Origin: Flammeovirgaceae bacterium UBA6059
Lineage (GTDB): Bacteria; Bacteroidota; Bacteroidia; Cytophagales; Cyclobacteriaceae
Direction: 5' to 3'
Assembly (NCBI GenBank): GCA_002435755.1
Contig: DIYH01000025.1
Span: 30,252 to 94,251, forward strand
Length of the DNA stretch: 64,000 nt
Position numbers and translations under genes: made by a program. This document shows, piece by piece, positions 41,537 to 51,539 of this stretch. The notes beneath the pieces were generated by a model. It did not search any database. It worked only from the letters and a program-made list of their open reading frames with translations, and was not told where the DNA came from. Every line of letters begins with the position of its first letter. The stretch's first letter is position 1.

Positions 41537-44500
41537 ACCGCAGTGTATGGATCTCAAAAGGACCAAAACCTAACAAAAGCCTACCACCTTTCAGCTCCAA
41601 AGGATGCAAAGGCCGTTCTAGTAGATTTACTAACTCACAGCTCTTCCACTCGTCAACTATATCGATCTGAGCCATGACATCTGCCCCATGACATTCGTAC
41701 ATACGAACAATCAGTCCATCACCATCTTCTGATAGCTTCACAGCCTCTACTACTATATTCTCCTTATCGATTTGAAGCAACGAAAACTGTTCCTGTCTTG
41801 AGCGATAAATGGCAACCGGATTATTCAATTGATACGCCTCTTGAATAACGTTTCCATCAATGTAACTTCCACTATGAGGCAATATGCTGTAAATGAATTC
41901 GTGAACGTGCATGTCTGCACCAGGATCCGGCACCTTTGGAGACCGAAGCAAGTTGAGACTTATTGTATTGCCTTTTACTTTATGACCGTACTTACAATCG
42001 TTGAGCAACGCCACGCCGTAGTTGGTTTGTGAAAGGTCGCACCATTTATGCGCTGCTACCTCAAACTGGGCCATGTCCCAACTGGTGTTATAATGGGTAG
42101 TTCGCTGAAGATGACCATACTGGACTTCAAACGTGGCTTTGTCAGCATATACATTGACAGGAAAGTCTACCCTAAGCATTTTCTCATTTTCGCGCCAATC
42201 AACTTTTGTCTTAAAGTCAATTCTGGCAGAATCAGCACATAGCGATACCTTCTGCTCTAGGGTGTAGTGCTTATCAGCAAACTTGAAGAGGATCGTAGCT
42301 CTTAGTGGGCCTTTTTCCAATACTTCTACGCCGATTAATTCTGGTGTAGATGGAGCTACTTCCTCGTAATAAATATCAATATCCCACGCATCCCATAGAT
42401 TGGGAATGTCTTCATAGAGCTTGAAATCGTTGGCTACTTGATCAGGAGCAACAGCTTCCCGCTTCGCATGCTTATCATAGATACTGTTGATCTGGCCTAG
42501 TTCATTCCAGGTAATCCGTAAACACTCATTTTCAAGAGAAGTGCTATCTACCTTCAGGCCATTATCATGAGGGCAACTCAAGGAAACCTTGTTAAGCTGT
42601 ATATGTCCCAAAGGCGGCACTGCGCTCAAGTAAAGTACACCTTCTTCCGTTTGCTGCCCTTTTGCCCCTTGCAATGTTTCCGGTAGGCATATTACCTCTC
42701 TCCTCTCCCAACTCAGGTCATTAAATAGTGAAGGCCGACCTTCCGAAAAAGCGCCTTTGATGCAGTTAAGCAAATTACTCTCTACGTCGGCGTACTGCGC
42801 TAGTGACTCCTGGTGTACCCTCGTGATCGACGTACCCGGAATGATGTCATGGAACTGATTGAGCAACAAAGTCTTCCAGGACCTATCCAGCAGTTCTTTC
42901 GGATATGCGAACGGTTTGTAAACACTAAATAACCACTCCACTTTACCAAGCAATTGCTCAAGCTGACGATTGTACTTTTTGGTCCTTGCTTGTGTGGTGA
43001 GGGTCCCACGATGAAGCTCAAGGTATAACTCTCCTCTCCAGGTCTGCAAGTCACGAGCACTTGCTTCAGATTTTTTGAAAAAGTCTTCAGCGAATTCAAA
43101 CTCTACTTTCGGCATGTCCTCAAGATCGTTGACGCGCTTAAGTTTCTCAATATAGATCCTGGCTGGGCCACCTCCGCCATCTCCTGCACCATAAAGGAAG
43201 AGCGCGTGATCGGTACGGTCGGTCTCATTGTTGGTACGCTCAAGGTTCATCAGGTCCATGGCGCTGCAGTCACTACGATAGTTGTTAGGCGCCAGAAAAT
43301 GCGAATAGATCTTTGTCCCATCTATTCCCTCCCACCAAAAGGTATGATATGGAAATTCGTTGAACTGGTTCCAGGATATTTTTTGGGTCATGAAGTAGTC
43401 AACATCTGACTTCTTAAGAATTTGCGGTAGCGCCGCGCTATAACCAAACACATCAGGCAACCACAGGTTGTTGACCTCTACTCCCATCTCGTCATTAAAA
43501 AACTGCTTGCCGTAGAGCACCTGACGCACAAGCGATTCTCCAGAGATGAGATTGCAATCCGCCTCCACATACATCGCCCCCTGACATTCCCATTGACTAT
43601 TTTTCACTGCTTGCTTTACTCTTGAGTACAGACCGGGATAGTGGTCCTTCATCATTTGATAAAGCGCCGGTTGGCTTGCACCGAATTTGTATTCCGGATA
43701 AAACTCCATCATTCGAAGTGCTGTTGAGAATGTTCTTGCAGTCTTGCGAACGGTCTCTCTCAGTGGCCACAACCAGGCAATATCAATATGGGCATGACCA
43801 ATAGCTGATACATTTAGAGCAGAGGCATTGGCTGGTTTACTTAGCTCCGGCTGTAGTAGTTCCCTGCAGTGAGCCACCTCCTGATCTCCACCCTCTCCGT
43901 ACTGATTGCACACTTCATTAAGTGCGAAAATGATGAGTCTGCGATGACGAGAATGTTCAGGAAGCTCAACGGCAATCTGAAGAAGCAACTCAAAATCAAT
44001 CCTGAGCTGCCATTTTTCATGGTCGAAAATAGTCAGATCTGCCTGGTTGAAAATACCATCCACCATGGACTCGTATGTTAGCACATTTTTGAGCCCCAGA
44101 ATATTATTGGCACCAGCATCAATCCAAATGTCAACGGGCTCACCTCCTTCTGCTTTATCAGCTAATTTGATCCGTTTCTTGATGATCGTTTCTGTCAGCG
44201 TCCAGCTGATCTTTTTGTTCGTCAACCCCTGGATAGGGTTTCCTTCTTCATCAAATCGACAGGCCTCACCACCAATATCAATCAGCGCAAACACCTGCTT
44301 TCCCCGATAGTGGGCTGGTATATTGCCCACAAAATGAAACCATGCACACTCAAAATTGCTACCCCAGTGGGTCCCTACATCAATCGGCTCAAAATTAGCG
44401 TTCTGGGCTTCCTCCCAAGATATGGGTTCATCACTTTTATGATAGGTAGCCTTAAGTGGTTCTAAACTATAATAGTAGTTTCCTTTCAATCGCTCCAAAA

Positions 44501-44573
44501 AGCGATGAAGTCGTTGAATAGTAATGTCCTGGTGTTTCTTCATTAGGTAGTTCTCATTAGCCAAGGGGATCAA
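41526..44573 (-). CDS. Alpha-mannosidase, glycoside hydrolase family 38
   Basis: 1,015 residues (or 1,005 from the second ATG at 44543, MKKHQDITIQ). The zinc-binding AIGHAHIDIAWLWPL near residue 260, the nucleophile aspartate in LWLPDVFGYS, and the TFWWEGIDGTKIYSHF stretch are GH38 features. There is no signal peptide, so it acts in the cytoplasm. Its position next to mpgS-mpgP suggests it may hydrolyse mannosylglycerate, like E. coli MngB, which is also GH38; this is inference. Alternatively it trims manno-oligosaccharides from glycan uptake. Confidence 0.9.
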   Translation of the reverse strand: MIPLANENYLMKKHQDITIQRLHRFLERLKGNYYYSLEPLKATYHKSDEPISWEEAQNANFEPIDVGTHWGSNFECAWFHFVGNIPAHYRGKQVFALIDIGGEACRFDEEGNPIQGLTNKKISWTLTETIIKKRIKLADKAEGGEPVDIWIDAGANNILGLKNVLTYESMVDGIFNQADLTIFDHEKWQLRIDFELLLQIAVELPEHSRHRRLIIFALNEVCNQYGEGGDQEVAHCRELLQPELSKPANASALNVSAIGHAHIDIAWLWPLRETVRKTARTFSTALRMMEFYPEYKFGASQPALYQMMKDHYPGLYSRVKQAVKNSQWECQGAMYVEADCNLISGESLVRQVLYGKQFFNDEMGVEVNNLWLPDVFGYSAALPQILKKSDVDYFMTQKISWNQFNEFPYHTFWWEGIDGTKIYSHFLAPNNYRSDCSAMDLMNLERTNNETDRTDHALFLYGAGDGGGGPARIYIEKLKRVNDLEDMPKVEFEFAEDFFKKSEASARDLQTWRGELYLELHRGTLTTQARTKKYNRQLEQLLGKVEWLFSVYKPFAYPKELLDRSWKTLLLNQFHDIIPGTSITRVHQESLAQYADVESNLLNCIKGAFSEGRPSLFNDLSWERREVICLPETLQGAKGQQTEEGVLYLSAVPPLGHIQLNKVSLSCPHDNGLKVDSTSLENECLRITWNELGQINSIYDKHAKREAVAPDQVANDFKLYEDIPNLWDAWDIDIYYEEVAPSTPELIGVEVLEKGPLRATILFKFADKHYTLEQKVSLCADSARIDFKTKVDWRENEKMLRVDFPVNVYADKATFEVQYGHLQRTTHYNTSWDMAQFEVAAHKWCDLSQTNYGVALLNDCKYGHKVKGNTISLNLLRSPKVPDPGADMHVHEFIYSILPHSGSYIDGNVIQEAYQLNNPVAIYRSRQEQFSLLQIDKENIVVEAVKLSEDGDGLIVRMYECHGADVMAQIDIVDEWKSCELVNLLERPLHPLELKGGRLLLGFGPFEIHTLRFKN

Positions 44574-44701
44574 CAGCGATAATGGACTGTGCCAGAATGA
44601 AAACTAGCGGAATCAGAAGATGAATAAAAGCATTGCACACCAATCAGGTGTTTTATTGCATATTTCACAATTGAATGAGGAAAAAATAAAAATATAGAAA
44701 C

Positions 44702-44728
44702 AAAAAAAGCCCGATCATATGACCGGGC
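44702..44728 (-). terminator. Intrinsic terminator after the TPR gene
   Basis: On the minus strand GCCCGGTCATATGATCGGGC (44728-44709) folds as a stem with GCCCG/CGGGC closing pairs and is followed by seven T residues (44708-44702). It ends the cca-TPR unit. The remaining spacer to the GH38 gene shows nothing else. Confidence 0.9.
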
Positions 44729-44754
44729 CATTACAGCATTAAATCTTTAAGGAA

Positions 44755-45453
44755 CTAGTCCTTATTTATATCCTGTAAGTTGGCCTGCACCAGTTCAAAA
44801 TCTGGTGCAATCTCCAATGCCTTATTGAAATGCTCTACAGCTTGGTCCTTCTTATCCAATTGAACAGCAATAATACCCTTCAGATTGTAAATAGCAGCGC
44901 TCAGTGGTACCTGTTGCTGTGTTTCGTCTGATTTCTGAAAAGCAATAGTCGATTCGGAAGCTTCTTTTCTTCTCAGCAGAATATCTGCGGAGGTGTTACT
45001 TTCGTTGAATCGCTCCAGGTCATATTGCAAAAAAGCGATTTTGTATAATGTAAAAGTGTTATTGTTCTTAAGAAACAAAGATTCGTACTCTGTCAACGCT
45101 CGGTCCTTGATGTTAAGACTTTCAAAACTGATAGCAGCTATCTCGAGCGCAAGTATGTTTTCAGGATTTCGCTTTTGTGCTTCCTGAGCGACTATGGCCG
45201 CTGAAGCGTATTGTCCATACTCAAAGTAGAAAACAGCTAAAGAGTCCAGCAAATTGTTATTTGTTGGGTCCATGGCCAGCATGTTGTACAGTGCTGTTCT
45301 AGCAACTACCGGATCGTTGTAGAGTGTTGCATTCTCAAAAATGAACTTTTGTTGCTTCATCGCCTCCTCATTTTGGGCCACAGCCAAGTTTCCAAAGACC
45401 AACATCACAAGCATCAAAATCAGTACTCTCATCTTCATATTTTTGTTATTCAA
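44755..45453 (-). CDS. Secreted or periplasmic TPR protein
   Basis: 232 residues. A signal peptide (VLILMLVMLVFGNLAVAQ, residues 9-26) precedes several tetratricopeptide repeats, for example LLDSLAVFYFEYGQYASAA, ILALEIAAISFESLNIKDRA and IYNLKGIIAVQLDKKDQAVEHF (key parts). TPRs mediate protein contacts in the periplasm; no enzyme domain is present. It starts 18 bases after cca and shares its transcript, ending at a strong terminator. Confidence 0.85.
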   Translation of the reverse strand: MNNKNMKMRVLILMLVMLVFGNLAVAQNEEAMKQQKFIFENATLYNDPVVARTALYNMLAMDPTNNNLLDSLAVFYFEYGQYASAAIVAQEAQKRNPENILALEIAAISFESLNIKDRALTEYESLFLKNNNTFTLYKIAFLQYDLERFNESNTSADILLRRKEASESTIAFQKSDETQQQVPLSAAIYNLKGIIAVQLDKKDQAVEHFNKALEIAPDFELVQANLQDINKD

Positions 45454-45471
45454 ACCTCAAAGTTATACCTC

Positions 45472-46890
45472 TCAGCTGGCAATTTCCAAACCTTTCTTTT
45501 TCCCAATTTCGAGCATCAACTTGTATGCAGCCTCATACTCGTTGGGGACAGTCCCATCTAATATTGCCTCTCTGATTTCTTCCTTGATATCACCCACTAC
45601 CCTACCAGGTTTGAGTTTAAACACCTCCATGATCTTTTCCCCAGTCACCGGCGGTTGAAAATTTCTCAGATGATCCTTCTCTTCTAGCTTGATCATCTTC
45701 TCTTGGACTTTTTCAAAGTTTCGAATGTATCGCTTGACGCGCTCATGGTTCTTGGAGGTAATATCCGCCTTACACAGCGTCATCAAGTCATCCACATCGT
45801 CCCCGGCCTCAAACAACAAACGTCTGACCGCTGCATCGGTAATGTTATCTCTTACCAGTGGAATAGGCCTTAGATGCAGCCGAACAAGTTTTTGCACATA
45901 GCGCATCTTCTCATTTTGTGGTAGCCTCAAACGTCTAAATATCTTTGGAACCATGCGCGCCCCTTTGTCCTCATGGCCATGAAAGGTCCAACCAGCTTTA
46001 GGGTGAAATCGCTTCGTTGCAGGCTTGGCTATATCATGCAATATAGCAGCCCACCTTAGCCACAGATCATTGGTTTCCAGGGATATATTATCCAACACCT
46101 GCAAAGTATGGTAGAAGTTGTCCTTATGAGATTGACCATTACGCACCTCAACCCCCTGAAGCTCTGCCAGTTCAGGAAAAACTTTAGCCAGCAACCCAGA
46201 GTGGTAAAGCAACTTGAAACCGTAAGAAGGTTCATTAGAGACGATTATCTTGTTGAGCTCATCTGTGATTCGCTCGGCTGACACAATGGTCATTCGTTCT
46301 ACATTTCGAATGATACCATCATAGGTATCCGGAGCAATATCAAACTGTAATTGAGTGGCAAACCGAATGGCTCGCATCATACGCAAAGGATCGTCAGAAA
46401 ACGTAGTATCAGCATCAAGGGGTGTTTGAAGCATCTTCCGGCGTAAGTCTCTGGTACCATCAAACGGATCAATCAATTCTCCATATCTGTTAGAGTTTAG
46501 ACAAATGGCCATTGCGTTGATCGTGAAGTCTCTCCTCTCTTGATCTTCTTTAAGTGTGCCTGCGGCTACAATAGGTTTGCGAGAGTCGTGTCTGTAACTC
46601 TCTTTCCGGGCTCCTACAAACTCGAATTCGTAATCGTCAAATCGGATTGCTGCAGTACCAAAGTTTTTATAGATCGTAACATTTACATTTTCACCAAGCA
46701 ATTGAGTCACTCGATTAGCTAAGGCCACACCATCTCCGACTGCCACAAAATCAATATCCTTGTTTGGTCGCTTAAGTAACAGGTCTCTTACAAAGCCTCC
46801 GACCACATAGGTTTCCAGGTCTAACTGATCTGCACATGTACCGACCACCTCAAAAATCTGATGTGTGGAAAGTTGCTCTGATAAATTCAT
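45472..46890 (-). CDS. cca: CCA tRNA nucleotidyltransferase with HD domain
   Basis: About 472 residues from the ATG at 46888-46890 (MNLSEQLSTH); the frame is open to 46947, but the extra residues do not look like the family. The class II nucleotidyltransferase motif VVGGFVRDLLLKRPNKDIDF with both catalytic aspartates is present, as are DFTINAMAI and DDPLRMMRAIRFA. A C-terminal HD domain (ILHDIAKP) suggests phosphatase activity. A poly(A) polymerase role is less likely. It diverges from pyrG over about 180 bases. Confidence 0.93.
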   Translation of the reverse strand: MNLSEQLSTHQIFEVVGTCADQLDLETYVVGGFVRDLLLKRPNKDIDFVAVGDGVALANRVTQLLGENVNVTIYKNFGTAAIRFDDYEFEFVGARKESYRHDSRKPIVAAGTLKEDQERRDFTINAMAICLNSNRYGELIDPFDGTRDLRRKMLQTPLDADTTFSDDPLRMMRAIRFATQLQFDIAPDTYDGIIRNVERMTIVSAERITDELNKIIVSNEPSYGFKLLYHSGLLAKVFPELAELQGVEVRNGQSHKDNFYHTLQVLDNISLETNDLWLRWAAILHDIAKPATKRFHPKAGWTFHGHEDKGARMVPKIFRRLRLPQNEKMRYVQKLVRLHLRPIPLVRDNITDAAVRRLLFEAGDDVDDLMTLCKADITSKNHERVKRYIRNFEKVQEKMIKLEEKDHLRNFQPPVTGEKIMEVFKLKPGRVVGDIKEEIREAILDGTVPNEYEAAYKLMLEIGKKKGLEIAS

Positions 46891-47033
46891 GAAATACTCT
46901 TGGTCGATGGCAAAACTATGTGATCTCATTAGCCTGAGCAATGGCATGCTCAGGCATCTGAGATTTCGAGGGTATTATTGCGAGCACACCTCTATTATTT
47001 TTTTCCGCGAAGAAGCAATTGTTGGATAATCTA

Positions 47034-47041
47034 GTAACTTT
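47034..47041 (+). promoter_or_regulatory. -7 promoter element of pyrG
   Basis: TAACTTTG is a perfect TAnnTTTG match, 33 bases before the pyrG ATG. No TTG lies at the usual distance upstream. Confidence 0.55.
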
Positions 47042-47074
47042 GCCTCCCGTAAATAAAGATCCTCGACCTACTTC

Positions 47075-48694
47075 ATGTCTTCAGCTAAATACATCTTTGT
47101 TACGGGTGGTGTAACGTCCTCTTTGGGTAAAGGAATCATCTCAGCCTCATTAGGACGTTTACTACAAGCCAGAGGCTATCGCGTTACTATACAGAAATTC
47201 GATCCTTACATCAACGTAGATCCCGGAACACTCAATCCTTATGAGCATGGTGAATGCTATGTGACGGATGATGGTGCAGAAACAGACCTGGACCTTGGAC
47301 ACTACGAAAGGTTTCTGAACATCGCCACCTCACAAGCCAATAATGTGACGACAGGAAGGATATATTACAATGTCATCAAGAAGGAGCGTGACGGTGAGTT
47401 TCTAGGAAAGACTGTCCAGGTTATCCCCCATATTACAGACGAAATAAAAAACAGCTTTTACAAACTGGGAGATACTGGTGATTACGATTTTGTCATTACG
47501 GAAATCGGTGGGTGTGTAGGTGATATCGAATCGTTACCTTTCGTTGAAGCTGTCCGTCAGGCGAGATTCGAGCTAGGGCCCAGCAACTTTGTTTCCATAC
47601 ACCTGACTTTGATCCCCTACTTGAAAAAGGCCGGGGAACTTAAGACCAAACCTACTCAGCACTCTGTCAAGCAGCTGTTGGAAGCAGGTATTCAACCAGA
47701 CATACTGGTTTGCCGCACTGAGTTTCCTATCCCTGCAGATATTCGAAAAAAACTAGCACTGTTTTGCAATGTACCGATCAATGCGGTCATAGAGGCTATA
47801 GACGCAGAGACCATCTATGATGTGCCTCTTCTAATGCGTAAAGAAAAGCTAGATGAAAGGGTCCTCGCCAAGCTCAAAATCGCTCACAAAAAGGAGCCTA
47901 GCATTGACCAATGGAAAGAGTTTCTCGGTAGAGTGAAGAACCCAACCGAAGAAGTAAATATTGCCCTTGTCGGAAAATACGTAGAGCTCAAAGATGCCTA
48001 CAAATCAATTGCGGAAGCATTCATTCACGCCGGAGCTGCCAACGAGTGCAAAGTAAATGTACATTGGATATCCTCTGAAAGCGTATTCGAAGACAACACA
48101 GAAAAACTCATTGGTGAAATGAATGGTGTACTTGTAGCACCAGGTTTTGGTGAGCGCGGTATCGAAGGCAAAGTAGCTGCTGTAAAATATGTTCGAGAAA
48201 ATGAGGTTCCGTTTTTTGGCATCTGTCTGGGTATGCAATGCGCTACAGTCGAATTCGCCAGAAACGTACTCGGCTTAGAAAAGGCTAATTCCACTGAGTT
48301 TGCCCCTGAGACCAAAGATCCCGTTATCGATATGATGGAAGATCAAAAGAAGATCACAATCAAAGGCGGAACCATGCGCCTTGGTGCATATGATTGTCAT
48401 CTTGCCAAAGGAACGAAGGCATTTAATGTCTACGGACAAACCAATATTCAAGAGCGCCATAGACATAGGTTTGAATTTAACAACAAGTACCTTGAGGCAT
48501 TTCAGGAGGCAGGTATGGTAGCTTCGGGCATTAATCCGGATACCGGACTTGTAGAGGTGATGGAGATTAAGGACCACCCTTGGTTTGTGGGCACTCAATA
48601 TCACCCAGAACTGAAGAGTACCGTACTCAATCCACACCCTTTGTTCGTCAGGTTCATCAAAGCGGCCCTCACACATAAAAAAACTAAAGACTAA
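47075..48694 (+). CDS. pyrG: CTP synthase
   Basis: 539 residues. Converts UTP to CTP with glutamine. The N-terminal synthetase domain begins KYIFVTGGVTSSLGKGIISASLG (key part GGVTSSLGKG). The C-terminal glutaminase has the catalytic Cys in FGICLGMQ and the His-Glu pair in GTQYHPELKS. Length and motifs are standard. yidC follows after 3 bases. Confidence 0.98.
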   Translation: MSSAKYIFVTGGVTSSLGKGIISASLGRLLQARGYRVTIQKFDPYINVDPGTLNPYEHGECYVTDDGAETDLDLGHYERFLNIATSQANNVTTGRIYYNVIKKERDGEFLGKTVQVIPHITDEIKNSFYKLGDTGDYDFVITEIGGCVGDIESLPFVEAVRQARFELGPSNFVSIHLTLIPYLKKAGELKTKPTQHSVKQLLEAGIQPDILVCRTEFPIPADIRKKLALFCNVPINAVIEAIDAETIYDVPLLMRKEKLDERVLAKLKIAHKKEPSIDQWKEFLGRVKNPTEEVNIALVGKYVELKDAYKSIAEAFIHAGAANECKVNVHWISSESVFEDNTEKLIGEMNGVLVAPGFGERGIEGKVAAVKYVRENEVPFFGICLGMQCATVEFARNVLGLEKANSTEFAPETKDPVIDMMEDQKKITIKGGTMRLGAYDCHLAKGTKAFNVYGQTNIQERHRHRFEFNNKYLEAFQEAGMVASGINPDTGLVEVMEIKDHPWFVGTQYHPELKSTVLNPHPLFVRFIKAALTHKKTKD

Positions 48695-48697
48695 TCC

Positions 48698-50533
48698 ATG
48701 GATAGAAATCAGATCACCGGTCTGATCATGATGCTGGTGCTATTGACTGTTTATTTCCAGTTCTTCGCACCAGAAGTACCACAGCCGGATCCTAACAATA
48801 CAGTGATTGTAGACAGTGTTGCTACGGACAATACAGCTTTATCAAGCACGCAAGAAATTCAGCCGACTGTTGAGCCCGACTCTTTGCAAAATATCGAACT
48901 TCAAGGTAAGTTCGGTGTTTTTGCACCTTCAGCGACCGGTCAATCCAGGGAGATTATAATTGAAAATGAGCAGTTCATCCTGACCTTCGACACCAAAGGC
49001 GGCAGGGTTAAAAAAGTTGAACTCAAAGAGCATCTTACATCAGATGACAAACCAGTAATACTGTTCGAAGGCAATTCAAGTGATATGGGCTTCCTGTTCA
49101 CTAGTGCTAATAATGTGATATCCACCAGTGACTTGTACTTTACTTCCAGGGCGACCAACCGTCAGTTGTCCCCTACCGAGAATACGGAAATCACATTTTC
49201 TGCTAAGACAACAAATGGTGGATCGTTGGAATATGTCTACACCGTATTTGGTAGAGGTTACCAGGTGGGCTTCAAAGTAGTACCTAAAAACATCGATGGT
49301 GTCATTGACAATACCGACTTCAACTATTTCTGGAACAGCCAGGTCAGAAAGCTCGAGTTAGATCTTACAGATTCGAGAAACAGGACTACTATCAAATACT
49401 TCTCTGTGGCAGATGATGATGTCGACTACCTAACGGAAACATCTACAGAACTTGAAGAGCTACAACTAGACGAACAGCTGAAATGGGTGTCCATCAAGCA
49501 GAAGTTTTTCAATACTGCCATCATCGCTGAATCTCCATTTTCAAGTGGCTTTATCCAAACGGACGTGCCACTAAGTGAGTCATTTGTCAAGCAAGCCGAT
49601 ATGCGGCTGACTGTACCTGTCGGTGACATTAAAACAGGCAAAGCTAACTTCACGTACTACTTCGGCCCTAATGATTACAACATACTAGACACTGTCACTG
49701 ATGGGTTCTGGAAGAACGTAACATTGGGTTGGGGTCCATTTGGTTTAGTCAACAAATACCTCGTTATCCCAATCTTCAACTTCCTTGACGCTTATCTAAA
49801 CAACTACGGTTTGATCATCTTTTTATTGGTGATCGCGATTAGGCTAATTCTAGCTCCATTGACTTTCTCTTCACACATGTCAATGGCAAAGATGAAAGTC
49901 CTCAAACCAGAGCTGGATGAGATCAAAGAAAGACATGACGGTGACATGCAGAAGGCCCAGGCCGAGCAGATGCAACTTTATCAAAAAGTAGGTATCAATC
50001 CGCTGAGTGGCTGTTTTCCTTTATTGCTCCAAATGCCCATACTGCTTGCGATGTTCTACTTCTTTCCAAATGCCATAGAGCTCCGTCAGCAATCATTCTT
50101 GTGGGCAACAGACTTATCTACTTATGACAGTATCCTGAATTTACCATTCACAATTCCATTTTATGGCGACCACATCAGCCTGTTTACCCTATTGATGACA
50201 GCATCTACGATTCTCTATACCTGGTCTAACAGTCAGGTGCAGACAGTCCAGGGACCGATGAAGTCAATACAATATGTAATGCCCATTATGTTCTTGTTCT
50301 TCCTCAACAATTATGCTTCAGGCCTTACCTATTACTATTTCCTTACGAACCTTGCATCATTTGGTCAGATAGCTCTTTTCAGAAAGTTTGTAGATGAAGA
50401 CAGCATCAAGCAGAAGCTTGAGGAAAACCGTAAGAAGAACAAAAACAAAAAAGTATCTGGTTTCCAGGCACGCCTGCAAGAAGCTATGAAGGCGAGTCAG
50501 GAACAGCAGCGCAAGCGCAAGAACAAGAAGTAA
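48698..50533 (+). CDS. yidC: Membrane protein insertase YidC
   Basis: 611 residues. An N-terminal membrane segment (ITGLIMMLVLLTVYFQFF) precedes a periplasmic beta-sandwich domain of about 320 residues typical of Gram-negative YidC. The C-terminal core has the insertase membrane segments (IIFLLVIAIRLILAP, GINPLSGCFPLLLQMPILLAM and FLFFLNNYASGLTYY) and a lysine-rich tail. The core motif GCFPLLLQMPI is conserved. It starts 3 bases after pyrG; the two may share a transcript. Confidence 0.98.
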   Translation: MDRNQITGLIMMLVLLTVYFQFFAPEVPQPDPNNTVIVDSVATDNTALSSTQEIQPTVEPDSLQNIELQGKFGVFAPSATGQSREIIIENEQFILTFDTKGGRVKKVELKEHLTSDDKPVILFEGNSSDMGFLFTSANNVISTSDLYFTSRATNRQLSPTENTEITFSAKTTNGGSLEYVYTVFGRGYQVGFKVVPKNIDGVIDNTDFNYFWNSQVRKLELDLTDSRNRTTIKYFSVADDDVDYLTETSTELEELQLDEQLKWVSIKQKFFNTAIIAESPFSSGFIQTDVPLSESFVKQADMRLTVPVGDIKTGKANFTYYFGPNDYNILDTVTDGFWKNVTLGWGPFGLVNKYLVIPIFNFLDAYLNNYGLIIFLLVIAIRLILAPLTFSSHMSMAKMKVLKPELDEIKERHDGDMQKAQAEQMQLYQKVGINPLSGCFPLLLQMPILLAMFYFFPNAIELRQQSFLWATDLSTYDSILNLPFTIPFYGDHISLFTLLMTASTILYTWSNSQVQTVQGPMKSIQYVMPIMFLFFLNNYASGLTYYYFLTNLASFGQIALFRKFVDEDSIKQKLEENRKKNKNKKVSGFQARLQEAMKASQEQQRKRKNKK

Positions 50534-50684
50534 AGTTCACCTATAGATCAAGTCTTTATTAAATCTGAAGCGCGTTCTGCAATGGATAACAGCAATTCAA
50601 ATAATTGAAAATCAAGCACTTAAAGGGTTTTCCACAAGTTTCCCACCCTTTATCATTTGGCCTATCATTTATGTCCTAAACTTC

Positions 50685-50692
50685 TATATTTG
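50685..50692 (+). promoter_or_regulatory. -7-like element upstream of parA
   Basis: TATATTTG matches TAnnTTTG, 64 bases before the parA ATG. A TTTG lies 25 bases further upstream, longer than the usual spacer, so this is a moderate call. The rest of the 50534-50756 spacer shows nothing else clear. Confidence 0.45.
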
Positions 50693-50756
50693 TGATTGTG
50701 AGAAAGGCACAAATCAGTCTTATTCACCAGTCCAAACCAATAAATAAGACATTTCG

Positions 50757-51539
50757 ATGGGTAAAATCATATCAATAGCCAATCAAAAGGGCGGTGTGGG
50801 TAAGACCACCACAGCCATCAACCTAGCAGCAAGCCTTGCTGCGCTTGAGTTCAAGACTTTGATTGTAGACTCTGATCCTCAAGCGAATGCGACTTCTGGC
50901 ATAGGGCACAATCCTAAGGAGATCGAATACAGTATCTACGAATGCATGGTAGATGGTGTAGCTCCGAGAGATTGCATAGTGGAAACCGACATTTCATATC
51001 TTGATCTTCTGCCTTCACACATTGATTTGGTAGGTGCAGAAGTAGAAATGGTCAATATTGACGAGCGCGAACTTAAAATGAAAGAGGTGCTCTTGTCTAT
51101 TAAGGACGATTATGACTTCATTGTGATTGACTGTTCACCATCATTAGGCCTCATTACAGTCAATGCATTGACTGCATCTGATGCAGTGATCATACCTGTG
51201 CAATGTGAGTATTTTGCACTGGAAGGTCTCGGCAAACTGCTTAACACCATCAAAATCATTCAGTCAAGACTCAATCCTGAGTTAGAGATTGAGGGCATTT
51301 TGTTGACCATGTATGACGTCCGTCTGCGCCTTTCCAACCAAGTAGTTGATGAAGTAAAATCTCACTTTAACCAACTCGCCTTTGACACAATCATCCCAAG
51401 AAATATTAAGCTTAGCGAGTCTCCTAGTTTCGGCCTACCGGCAATCGCCCATGATGCAGAAAGCAAAGGAGCTATAAGCTATCTCAACCTAGCCAGAGAA
51501 ATACTGGTCACTAACGGAATGTTGGTAGAAGCAGTATGA
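50757..51539 (+). CDS. parA: Chromosome partitioning ATPase ParA (Soj)
   Basis: 260 residues. The deviant Walker A motif NQKGGVGKTTTAINLA is at residues 8-23, and the Walker B aspartate is in FIVIDCSPSLG. There is no N-terminal helix-turn-helix extension, so this is the chromosomal Soj type. It overlaps parB by 4 bases. No parS site was searched reliably in the window. Confidence 0.97.
   Translation: MGKIISIANQKGGVGKTTTAINLAASLAALEFKTLIVDSDPQANATSGIGHNPKEIEYSIYECMVDGVAPRDCIVETDISYLDLLPSHIDLVGAEVEMVNIDERELKMKEVLLSIKDDYDFIVIDCSPSLGLITVNALTASDAVIIPVQCEYFALEGLGKLLNTIKIIQSRLNPELEIEGILLTMYDVRLRLSNQVVDEVKSHFNQLAFDTIIPRNIKLSESPSFGLPAIAHDAESKGAISYLNLAREILVTNGMLVEAV

Noticed and set aside
45472..46947. 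cca start at 46947
   Set aside because: The first 19 residues look unlike the family and precede a good ATG at 46890 followed by the conserved N-terminus.
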